This document shows, in pieces, positions 49,426 to 59,963 of a stretch of 64,000 nt of DNA; positions within the stretch are counted from its first letter, which is position 1, and the number at the start of each line of letters is the position of its first letter. Source of the stretch: Leptodactylus fallax. Taxonomy: Eukaryota; Chordata; Amphibia; Anura; Leptodactylidae. Location of the stretch: assembly GCA_947044405.1 (NCBI GenBank), contig CAMRHE010001067.1, positions 173,435 through 237,434 on the forward strand, read 5' to 3'. The position numbers were made by a program, and so were the translations under genes. Under the pieces are notes generated by a model. It had not been told where the DNA came from. It did no database searches and saw only the letters and a list, made by a program, of their open reading frames with translations.

Positions 49426-50544
49426 GGAGTAATGTAAAAAAAATCAACAACCCCCTTCCATCAGCCATAGTAACTATACTTTATATATGAGAAAAGATGG
49501 GCCCTTTAGTTGTTGGACCCCATATAGATGCAATGCCTGCTTCAGTAGTTACGTCCATGGTACCATGTCCGTGTTAGATAGTAGCAGAAGGTAAGGGCTC
49601 ATGAATGATCATTTAGGCCACCACAGACCTGCACATTATAAGTGTGTCTGTGGCTAACATTAGTGGAGCAAGGCACAAAACGGTTCTACCTGATACATTT
49701 AGGGCCCCTTGTAGACATGTAGGGTCAGAGTTCAGACGTCTCAGGGCCCATTCATTGCTACTATTCCAGCTCTTACATCACTACTCATTGTAAACTGCTG
49801 GAGCAGCAGAAGGATATTAGTAGTAAATCTTCTACTAGCCTAGAGGCCGACACTCATGCTATACGTTACTTACACTACTCTTCACACTAATGGAAATGCT
49901 TTATCTCCTGTATCTGCAGTATTGACATACCCCGACTGTTTCAAGGGCCAAATCTTTCCAGAGATCTGATAGATGACTCTCCAGAGCACTGTATCCACAA
50001 CCTCCATGTCCATGTATGGTAGAGAGCTATTTCCACATAATATACTAAACAGATGTAGCAGAGCTGACTTTGTCATACGGTCATATTGTCATCACAAGGC
50101 TCAAATAACACAGCTCCAAAGTGATGATTCATTCAGCTCTGCTACATCTCTTTATATCTAAGTCTATGAAAACCTGGTAGATCTATAGGGCCTTGCAAAA
50201 TCTTACTGACACTTCTGATGTTTCTTAAGACCTGGGCTCTACATACAGTAGATATGTTAGATGAGTTAGGGTATATCAGTACCATACATGTGAATGGGGT
50301 TCATCTGGAAGCAAGTACAGGGCTGTCTGCAATCTAAATGCAATGTCTGAACCCATTCCGATGAATGGGACAGTCGGAGAAACTCCTGTAACAAATGTGC
50401 CACATGTGAATACACCGGAGGTCATACACTGGGAAAAAAGCTGCGTCTTTTGTTGCAGATTTTGCTGCGTTTTCTGAGCCAATGCTAAAAGAGACATCAG
50501 ATCCCAGGTACATGGACAAATCCAGAACAGATTTTATTGCCGGA
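49426..50544. other. Intron sequence, nothing recognised
   Basis: Small overlapping ORFs without domain signatures. No repeat termini seen. Confidence 0.35.
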
Positions 50545-50552
50545 TCCTGACC

Positions 50553-51320
50553 CAGGGGCGTAAATCCTGGGGTAGCAGCGGGAGCGACTGCCATAGGGCC
50601 TGGGGCATTTTTAATAGTAACCCCAGCAAGTAATGGGCCCTATTTACTTACCGATCCCCGCTGATGCTCACGGCCGCCTGCGCTCCCCATTCTGTGGAAG
50701 CGGAGGTGACTGTGAGCAGGAGCCGGGATCGGTAAGTAAGGCTGCGGGCCGGCGAACCCCACAAACACTGCTATCATTATACTCTGGGGTCTTTATAGAG
50801 CCCAGAGTATTATGATCGGAGGCCCAGGGGAGGTGAGGGAACATAAAAAACACTGTTACTTACCTCTCCTGTGCTCCAGCAGGCTTCGGGCCTCCTTGGT
50901 GACGTCCAGGCCGACGTCCTTATGCGTTGCGATGCCGGCCATGACGTTAGGTCCAACATTGAAGAAGCAGGGTGTGTGCCGGAGCAAGGGACAGGTAAGT
51001 AACACTGTTTTATATGTTTGTATCCTCCCCTGGGTCTCCAATCATTATACTCTGGGGTCTGAAAAGACCTCAGAGTATAATAATTGTTCATGGGTGGTCC
51101 ACAATGGGGCATAATACTGTGTGCAGGGGCCACTATGGGGCATAATGTTGTGTGCAGGGGCCACTATGGCGCATAATAGTGTGTGCAGGGACCACTATGG
51201 CGCATAATAGTGTGTGCAGGAATGAGGGGAATGCGGTATGTGTGGGGAGGGGGCGGTTGCCGGGGCGGTTCCATGTAAAATGTTCGCCTTGGGGCCCAGC
51301 CATTCCTAGTTACACCACTG
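50553..51320. mobile_element. Complete hAT MITE with internal minisatellite and 8-bp duplication
   Basis: TCCTGACC occurs at 50545-50552 and 51321-51328. Inverted termini are CAGGGGCGTAAATCC and the inverse of CAGTGGTGTAACTAGG. The 768-bp body has two palindromic ACTCTGGGGTCT/AGACCTCAGAGT modules (50775-50815, 51045-51080). It also has four tandem units of about 31 bp (51105-51225) that are the inverse of the CACACAGTATAATG/AGTGGCCCC unit seen in three large arrays. No transposase. Confidence 0.87.
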
Positions 51321-51328
51321 TCCTGACC

Positions 51329-52618
51329 CAACCTTATCCTGGAGACTGTGAATCTTCGCATCATAGCGATCTATGCTCGGAGTCCCTGCTTGCCTGCGGC
51401 TTCACTGTCCTGTACTGTATATTGGGTGGGACAGTCGAGCTACGGGCAGGCACAACCCCTGGATCATAGATCACTAAACTGCCAAGAGTCCCTGTCTCCT
51501 TTCTGGGTTCAGGCTGGAAATCCGGCCCAGATTTGCCCCTGTGCAAGGAGCCTCGGGGGAAAAAAAAACAACAAAATCTGCAATAAAAAATGCAGCTTTT
51601 CTGCAACAAGTGGTCTCAGCTTTAGACCCATTTCCATCTGGGAAAGTCAGCTGCATATTCCCCTGAAGGATGAAGCAACAAAAACTGCCTGAGCCCAAGC
51701 CGCAAAATGGACAGAATTAGGACCTGTCCTTAGATTTGCCCCCGGCTCATGTTCATGTGCATGGAGCCTTGGGCTAGTTTCATAAGGAGAAATTTGTAGA
51801 GGAATTTGAGGCTCAGATTCCTCTCTAAATTCTGGCCCTATGGACCTCACGACTGAAAGTGGTGGGGTCCACATGGCCTGAGAGCTTCGGGTCTCGAGCC
51901 GGAGAGCTTTGGAGTGAGCCTTGCGCCACAGGTTCTTGGCTGAATCCGCCACGGAAATATCGAGCAGGACACTTCATTTTTCAGCATCCTGAACTAAGAA
52001 GTGTCCGTCACTCCAAACAATTGGAGAAAGATTCTGGATGGATTTGGAGCTGATTTTGAGGTGGAAATCGTCACAAAATCAGCTTCAAATTCCTCCATGT
52101 GAATGGCCCTTTAAGGCAGTTGTCCGCAGAAACAGCGCCACTATGGGCCATATCTGGTTCTGCAGCTCAGCTTGCATACTTGTTGACTTTTCCAAATTTG
52201 CGCGGACTATGTGGAATTTTTTCTAACAATCCCAGCAAATTCAGATATGTCCCAAAAAACAAAACCAACACATCCATATTCCCCAGACTGCAAAATTGGT
52301 AAGTATACCTGTGTGGGGCCAATATAATGATAACCTGCAATCCTAAAGAACACTACCATCACATCAAACTGAGTGTGCAATCTGACATACTCAGCTCTAC
52401 TACACTCTTAAGCTCTGCTACATCTGTAATTCATTGAATTTATTCTCAAATTTTATATCTGTTTCTATCAGGTGTCTTATTTGTCAAATCACCTCCATTC
52501 ATCAGATACCTGTACATGACCGCACCGGGGACAGACGCTCCCTCCATACAGTACAGACTGCTATTGGTACAGTACAGTAATGGGAGTAGCCTTCACTTAC
52601 ATGGCTGCCCAGTCTAGA
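51329..52618. other. Intron sequence, probably degraded repeats
   Basis: CAAAATGGACAGAATTAGGA (51705) recurs at 48045, and TTTTGAGGTGGAAATCG with its inverse near 52075 suggests a further MITE. Boundaries unresolved; no coding exon recognised. Confidence 0.35.
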
Positions 52619-52745
52619 CCAGAAATCTCCAACCTGTGGCTTTCCAGGCAGTGCAGCACTACAACTCCCAGTATGTGGCTGTCAGGGAATGCTGGGGGTT
52701 GTAGTTTTGCATCAACTGGACAGTCACAGGTTGCAGATCACTAAC
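52619..52745. mobile_element. Palindromic MITE carrying ACTACAACTCCCAG motifs
   Basis: CCAACCTGTGGCTTTCCAG and CTGGACAGTCACAGGTTG are inverse termini. Inside, ACTACAACTCCCAGTATG (52658-52675) and the inverse of ACTACAACCCCCAGCATT (52689-52706) form the stem. Degraded relatives lie at 47350-47412 and 53520-53605. Confidence 0.7.
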
Positions 52746-52833
52746 CCAGACTGTGATATAAATAGATAAATAGATAAGTTATATTGTATAGGAATACTGA
52801 TATAATGTTCAAACTATATAATACATAATAATG

Positions 52834-52834
<1 letters not shown>

Positions 52835-52871
<37 letters not shown>

Positions 52872-52998
52872 ACATATAATACATACATTATATATGCATA
52901 ATAATACATACATATAACACAAATATATATATAAACATACATATAATACCTATATCATATATGCATAATATACACTATATATGTGATATACACACGCA

Positions 52999-53042
<44 letters not shown>
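52835..53042. repeat. AT-rich microsatellite cluster
   Basis: (TA)n runs at about 52838-52869 and 53003-53041, joined by ATACATA-type repeats. Confidence 0.93.
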
Positions 53043-53044
<2 letters not shown>

Positions 53045-53680
53045 GCTACAATAATACTATGTATTCAACAAGTCCCAGTGATACAATCTTCTGGATACAG
53101 AGACCACTCTTAGGCTGCGATCACGCTGCGTCTCATGTGTTCTCCCCCCAGATATAGGTCCCTATACGCCTATATATTTGCACACATCTGCCAATGACTC
53201 CTATTAAAAATCCTATACCATGTTTTTCTTTTTTTGCACACAGCTGTATTGCACAGCTTACTCAACTGCGATCACAGTAGGGTTAAGGCAATGGCATTGT
53301 GGTCACATTAGACGTATAGATTAAATATTAACCCCTGCTTAGAGCCTCATTTATTCTACCATATAAATGATATCTATACATAGCGTATATTCCATCCTCG
53401 TACAACCCAGCGGCACGCTTCCATTCATCTATATTCATTTATGCTAATGAGATGTGTAATTATCCTATCAGCCTATCAATTTAATGGATGGTCTATATCG
53501 TAGAGAACAGTGTCGATCTAAGCCAAGGTGCGGAACTACAAGTCACAGCATGCATTTACAGGCAGAATCTGCTGGGAGTTGTAGTTCTGTAACGGCTAGA
53601 GGCAGTTACGTCTAATGCAGAGATGACAATATTAATAATAGCCTATAGATCCATACCCATGTGTATTATAAGGCACTTAC
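53043..53680. other. Intron sequence just downstream of TRPC6 exon 1
   Basis: Contains a degraded ACTACAA...GGGAGTTGTAGTT palindrome (53520-53605). The segment 53340-53510, with ATTTATGCTAATGAG, appears single-copy and could be regulatory. This is inference only. Confidence 0.35.
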
Positions 53681-53820
53681 ATGTGACAATATCCATAGTG
53701 ATGCGAAGAGTTGTCAGCCCCATCCTCCACCTCCATAAGCAGGTAGTCCTGGCTCTCATTTCTCACCGCTGTGATGGGACAGTTGTTATTCCTGGTCACA
53801 TAAGGCTCACAGTGGCTCAT
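53681..53820 (-). CDS. trpc6: TRPC6 coding exon 1 (start codon to splice donor)
   Basis: This exon encodes the first 46 residues of TRPC6 plus two bases of the next codon. The start is the ATG at 53820-53818, in ACCATGA context with A at -3, giving MSHCEPYV. It is the first ATG in this frame. The motif NESQDYLLM is the conserved cytoplasmic N-terminal motif of TRPC6. The exon ends ...CACAT and is followed by a consensus donor GTAAGT at 53680-53675. Its phase joins correctly to the G at position 205, giving ...YGYCHM then RATDNRL. The match to vertebrate TRPC6 covers both sides of the junction, so the gene model does not rest on one short match. No frameshift or stop is seen. The start could only be further upstream if a non-ATG codon were used. 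Confidence 0.92.
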
Positions 53821-54060
53821 GGTAATTCCAAAAATTCTCTTGGAAAACTCTTCTCCCCGGCACAGGCATATAATAGAAGGCACCTCAGCCCCAGAGATGA
53901 CAGTGATGCTACCTATATCCTGAGATAAGGAGCACAGGCAGTTTCTGCTCCTCCACAAGCCCCTTGCATGCTTTTTATTCCCTCTATCTGGTCCCTCAGC
54001 TCCAATTTTTGACTTTCTGTCTCCATGCGCCCTCTAGCGGCGGAGATTAGAATGCAGTTC
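53821..54060 (-). promoter_or_regulatory. TRPC6 5' UTR and proximal upstream region, with TATA-like box and small uORF
   Basis: This is the sequence directly upstream of the TRPC6 start codon. On the minus strand an A/T-rich box AATAAAAAGC lies at about 53970-53980. An upstream ATG at 53969-53967 opens an 18-codon reading frame that ends at TAG (53915-53913), about 90 bases before the main ATG. There is no evident CpG island. The transcription start is not known from sequence, so the TATA-like call is inference. If transcription starts downstream of 53970 the uORF may not be in the mRNA. Confidence 0.3.
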
Positions 54061-54539
54061 CAGCGCAGGGATTTGTTGCAGCTGCTGTTGCTCTGAAGTC
54101 TGATAACTCATTATTGTTTTCCATCATGGACACAAATAGGTTTTTATTTTTTTCCAATTTGGGACATGATTGGAAAGATAAAACTGTGATCAGCAGCCAG
54201 AACTAATGCATGGTGAAGACATATTCTGGATCAGGATGAGCTTGCACAAGCCCTTTACATGTGATATAATATAGAGAAAGATACATTATTATTGTTGTGG
54301 CCCCCTCTTGCTTGCAGGGGCACAGGTGGCTCATATGGCACACTCATTGTCCCAAAATAAATAATGCACCCTGATAGAAATGTTGGATTGCTGCAAAGCT
54401 GGGCATGTAGTTATGTATCAGGCAGATATGTAAATGATTACAGGTCTGAGTAGATACTGGGTCTTGCCACAAGAGGGCGTAAAGGATTTTCCTTCTATAA
54501 AAAGGTTCTCAGAGGCTCCTTTTGGGTAGTGTACATCTT
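54061..54539. other. TRPC6 5' flank, nothing recognised
   Basis: No repeat boundary or gene is visible to me. Confidence 0.35.
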
Positions 54540-55075
54540 GATGATAGATCGTTGACAGGCAGTGGCCTTCTGGAGCAGTATATCAACCAGGGATAGGAAT
54601 AGGCTCGACAAGTTGATTAGAAGGGCCAGCTCTGTCCTGGGGAGCCCACTGGACCCAGTGCAGGTGGTGGGTGACAGAAGGATACTGTCCGTGGTGAGCT
54701 CCATGCAGAAGAAGAAGTCCCATCCCATGCATGAGACTGTGATCGCGCTGGGCAGTACTGTCAGTGACCGACTGCTCCACCCTAAGTGTGAGAAGGAGCG
54801 CTATCGGAAGTCTTTCCTCCCCCACCGCGGTTAGGCTGTACAACCAACACCGACCTAAGCGGAGATCACTCCATACAGAGAACTGAAAGACCTTAAGTTG
54901 TGGTATCCCTTCTACTCCTTTTTTACCTTTACCTTTTTATCTGTACCTACTGTCACTGTAATGCCTCTACCTTGGAGCTTTTGTATTGTATTATCTTTGC
55001 TGCTGTAACACACTGAATTTCCCCATGGTGGGACTATTAAAGGATTATCTTATTTTATCTTATCTTATCTTGACT
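54540..55075 (+). mobile_element. L2/CR1-type LINE 3' end
   Basis: The plus strand encodes the C-terminal tail of an ORF2-type protein (LDKLIRRASSVLG, KEQ-free LLHPKCEKERYRKSFLP) from about 54562. One frame change in the C5 run near 54822 is followed by a short PTAVRLYNQ stretch and a stop. The 3' end carries GGACTATTAAAGGATTATC and a short (TTATC)n tail (55041-55072), typical of L2/CR1-like elements. Everything 5' of the C-terminus is missing. Confidence 0.7.
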
Positions 55076-56080
55076 GCATTCAAAGACATTTTCTCCAGAG
55101 AGAGGATGGATCATTGGACTGAGAGAAGCATTTTGACAAATTGCACACCATCTAAGCCATCCTCATCTAGCTGTTAGGAGGTGGTGGGAGCAATGGTTAT
55201 GTAAGGGCACACACATACATGGCTTCAGTAGAGAGGATTGTTTTATCCACCAACAAGCACAAGCAGCTCTCATAGTGTCCTTCTCCACCATCCAGACACA
55301 GGGGGCACCTTCATTACACCCCCTGTCTATTCCCACACCATTTCCAGGCATTAGCAAAAGGGAATTTGTTGTCATGGAGCCCATTACATGTCCTCACATC
55401 CAAAATCACCTCTGTCATGTCATGAATGTCATGAACAAGAAACCTGGACTTGTTACGGACTGGAATTGTATCATATTTAGCAACAAAATCAGGTTCTGGT
55501 TTGGATCCAGCGATGGTCGGGTTGGAGCATGAAGACCTTCAATCCTGCCTTTACTGTGACGTGACACATTGCCCCAACGACTGGCGTCATGATCTGTGGA
55601 GCCATCACATACGACAGTTGATCACCCCTAGTAGTGATATGAGGGACACTTACAGCTCAGCGATATGTACAGGACATCCTGTGGCCACCTGTGTTGCTTC
55701 TCTTGGAAGGACATTTTTCAGCAGGATAATGCTCACCCACACACACCAAGGGTTCCCCAGGAATGTCTCTGCCAGATTGTTACCATTTCTCGACATATCC
55801 AGTTGTCAGATTCATCGCAGGTCACTTCAGCAACCTACAAGTGTCCAGGATCTACAGGCCAGCTGTAACATCGGTGGGCAAATGTACTGCAGAATACCAT
55901 AGGGCACCCCAGTATACCTCCATGTCCAACCGTATCTCATCTTGTATCCGGGCTAACGCCCAACAGGGTCTTAGTGCCTCTTCCCAGTTGTATGGTTTTC
56001 CCCAATAAACTTCTCCTTTGGTTGTAACATTGTTCATCCCATTCCAACTCCTTTTTGTTGTATTTTTTTGTCACTGAGTG
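55076..56080 (+). mobile_element. Decayed Tc1/mariner-like transposon
   Basis: Fragments of a DDE transposase appear on the plus strand: WNCIIFSNKIRFWFGSSDGRVG (first catalytic block, Asp lost) and, in another frame, FQQDNAHPHTPRVPQ (second Asp). The right edge TTTTTTTGTCACTGAGTG precedes TA at 56081. No left inverted repeat was found, so the 5' limit is approximate. Confidence 0.6.
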
Positions 56081-57140
56081 TAATGTTATTTTTTTGTCCC
56101 GCTCTTGTTTGCAGGGCCTATTTCCACACAGGTGGCAGATATAGTATGTCCGACCCTGTGATTATACATGTCACTTTGTACTGCAAGTTTTAGTCTCAGT
56201 GGTCACATGTTGGATACCGATGACATCACTTCTAATACACTACTAGTACTCTGCATGTGACTACTGAGGCCAGTGATTGGCCACAGTGGTCTGGCCCGAC
56301 CATTGTAGGCACAAGATGGAACGGGCAACCCGACCTTGCAATGGGGAACAAGGGGTACATGCATAAATCTTTTTTTTTTATTTTACCTTTACCCAGCCCT
56401 CCCTGAGTTTGTCCATTTTCCTGGAAAACCCCTTTAATACTGTCTATGGTAAATGTAGTTAAGGAAGTATAAACCCAACGCTCTATATTGCTGAATGTTC
56501 TGGTAAATAGGTCCAATGTCAATTTCTTGTGTGATCCTTTTCTGGATAGTTTTTGACTTATTAGAGAACCCACAGGAAAATCTCCACATACAAAAAGATG
56601 TGGTAAATTATTACTGTGATATCACGCACCACCAATGCCAATTTTTTTCAGGGTGAAGAGGGATGTTGTGAATTTCATGAGGATTTTCAGCTGCCCACAT
56701 CCCTGTATTTTAAGAGTTTATATAACCCGGTTAAGAGAGACCATGCGTCATCTTTAAACCACTTGACATGAAGTATAATTGGATAGTCTGCGCCAAATAC
56801 TCAAGACCTTTCAATTCATGCACCGCAGACATTTGAGATACCTGAAGACGGGCTGCGCCAAATTGTGGAACGACTTTCTTGGAGAAACCAACGATCTGTC
56901 TCCAACGTTCTGCACCATTTCTCGTGGCATTTTCCACCTGCCTCTACCTTGCATGTTCTACAACGTTCCTGTCATTTCCACTTTCTGTAAGTCTTTCTGA
57001 ATAGACATTTTTGCTGGTGATTTTCTGGCTTTAAATTTCTTCACAAATTTTCCGATATCCAGCAGATGTCAGCTCTTTAAATATGGTGGCCGCTCTGGGA
57101 TCTTGGTCATGATGGATCAGGGACCTTAGACGTAACATTT
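56081..57140. other. 5' flank with a TTAA MITE end and an unassigned coding-like patch
   Basis: CCTGGAAAACCCCTTTAA with TTAA at 56434-56437 is the right end of a TTAA MITE. At 56730-56940 the minus strand keeps a 68-codon open frame (with QFGAARLQVSQMSAVHELKG) that I do not recognise. It could be a transposon or processed-pseudogene remnant. Confidence 0.35.
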
Positions 57141-57149
57141 AGACAACTT

Positions 57150-57775
<626 letters not shown>

Positions 57776-57886
57776 ATTTTTTACACTGGGGGCGTGGCCT
57801 GGACGCGCATGGAGTAGCACGCGCGCAGGTCCTTCTCCGCTCCTCCGCTCGCTACTGAGACCCGTGGACCCCTCAGCAGGCGCAGT

Positions 57887-59386
57887 ATGGGCAAGCGCTT
57901 ACCGAGGAAGGTGGCCCCGGGCACCCCAGCGCCCGTGGAGAGGTCTGGGGGGGCCACCCTGGACGCCTTTCTGGCCCAGCGGCCTTCTCTACCGGGCCAG
58001 GCTGCTGCGGGGCGGCCATCTTGGATTCCCTCCGCTCTCCAGGCACAGGGATCGCAGCGCAGCTTCTCTCCTCCCGCGCTCCCCCTGTCAGCCAGCGGAG
58101 CGCCGCTTCAACAGAGATCCCTGTCAGCGCCTGGGCAACCCAGAGTTTCCCCAGCACGAGTGCTCCCACAGTCTCCTCACCCTGGGATGTCCCAGCAACT
58201 ACATTCTGCTTCACCAGCACTCCTGGCAGAGCGGCATGAGAGGACCCCGGATGTTTCCAGCTTCTCAAGGAGTTCTGAGGTCGGTGGCTCTGCTCCCTCC
58301 TACACCGCTGATGAGTTGCAGCCTGTGGCCACAGAGTTGGTCTCTGTGGCCCCCCCATCTACTATCTTCCCCCATCGCCCCTCCCCTCCATAGCTCAGGG
58401 GGGGATGGCGCGGTGGAAGGCGCTGGCGTAGGGGCTCCTCCGCCCCACACTCCCAAGGATTATGCCTCCCCCCTCCAGTCCTGTACCCCCAGAGCTGCAT
58501 TCCAGGCCCATCTTCAGCACCATCATCCATGGCGGACCTTCTTCCTCAACTTCCTACTAAACAAGACCTTAAAAGTATGGTTGCGGAAATCACAGCATCC
58601 TTCCGATCTGAAATTGCTACCCTCCGCACTGATTTACACTCCATTGCTAACCGAATGGACACGCTGGAGAATGACCATGACACTACCAGAGACTATGTTG
58701 CCTCACTGCATGATACTACCACTGAACAGGGTTCAGCTATACGGGACATGCAACGCCACTTGGAGGATCTTGACAACAGGGGCCGGCGCAACAATGTACG
58801 CATCAAGGGACTCCCAGAGGCTGACCAATCTGAGGATCTGCCTGTTCTGCTGGAGGCTGTCTTCAACACTATACTGCAGGAGCCCCCGTCCCACAAAATT
58901 AAGTTTGATAGGGCACATCGAGCCCTTCGACCCAGAGGATCTTCCGCCACACCCCGTGATGTCATCTGCTGCCTCCACGACTTCACCCTTAAAGAGGCTA
59001 TAATGAGCAAAGTGCGCAAACTCAAAGACTTCGAGTTTCAGGGAGCTCCACTACAATTCTATCAGGATCTGTCGCTAATCACCCTCCAGAAACGCCGCCA
59101 TCTCCGACCCCTCCTCCAGATTCTTCAGGAGCACCAAATTCCTTACCGGTGGGGATTTCCGTTTGCTCTCATTGCTCGTAGGGATGGTCGCTCCGCTACG
59201 CTTCGCTCCTTTGCGGATTTGCCTCTCTTCTGTGACCTATTGGATGTTCCCCTGCCGGATTTAACAGACTGGGAGCTATTCTCTCCACCCCCCTCCCCCA
59301 CCACCGGTTTGGCAACGATTGGAGCCCAGACGACGTCATGCATCCTCCGCGGTGGTGACCACTCGGAGGCCCCGGCTGGAGACTGA
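57887..59386 (+). pseudogene. L1-type ORF1 (RNA-binding chaperone), broken by an in-frame stop
   Basis: The product would coat LINE RNA. A first open part (57887-58393) is Pro/Ser-rich and ends at TAG. A second part in the same frame starts at ATG 58529 and is open for 285 codons. Its residues 1-95 are coiled-coil-like (ATLRTDLHSIANRMDTLENDHD). They are followed by NRGRRNNVRIKGLPE, the hallmark entry to the RNA-recognition domain of L1 ORF1, and by a C-terminal domain with RAHRALRPRG and PYRWGFPFAL. The upstream part may be a genuine N-terminal extension cut by the stop, or the real ORF1 may simply begin at 58529. Confidence 0.8.
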
Positions 59387-59963
59387 TCCCTGAGGAGGCT
59401 GCCCCCCCTTGAGACGTTCTCCCTTTTCTCGGTGGTGCTTTGGAATCTGCATGCCTTAATGTTATGTTTGCTTCTTTTTTTTTCTTTTTTAGGTCTACGG
59501 GTCTCATCTATTATGCTTATTATTGGATTGTTTTAGCGGAGTGGGGGCGGGGGTGGGGTTCCGGTGACTCCCCTTCCTTCCTTCTTTTTACTGGTGGTTG
59601 GGGATCCACCGCCTCCCCTCCGACCTCCTGTCCACGCTCTCCCCCCTAAGGGGATACTTGGACTGTGCGGCCATTGATCCTGATTGGACCTCTGGCTGCC
59701 CTCATTGGTCCCCAGGCGAGTGACTTAGCCTCGCCCACAAAGTATTGTTTAACTGTTTTTATTTTTACTTTGTCATTTATGATGTCTTTTGCCTCCCTCC
59801 CTCCCTCTCTTTCCCCCCCCCTCCCTGATCTAGAGACCCTGCCTCGACTTTGGGTTCCTGTTTGTGGATTGCCCTTTTGCCTCTCCGAGGGGAAACTTGC
59901 CAGCGTCATGTGAGATGGGTGAGCTTATTGCAATCCGCCACTGTCCTCCAATCCTGGGTCCCA

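Noticed and set aside
53677..53958. TRPC6 N-terminus extended upstream in frame to a TTG codon
   Set aside because: The frame is open upstream, but the first ATG is at 53820, in good context, and gives the family-like MSHCEPYV start. Non-ATG initiation is not needed.
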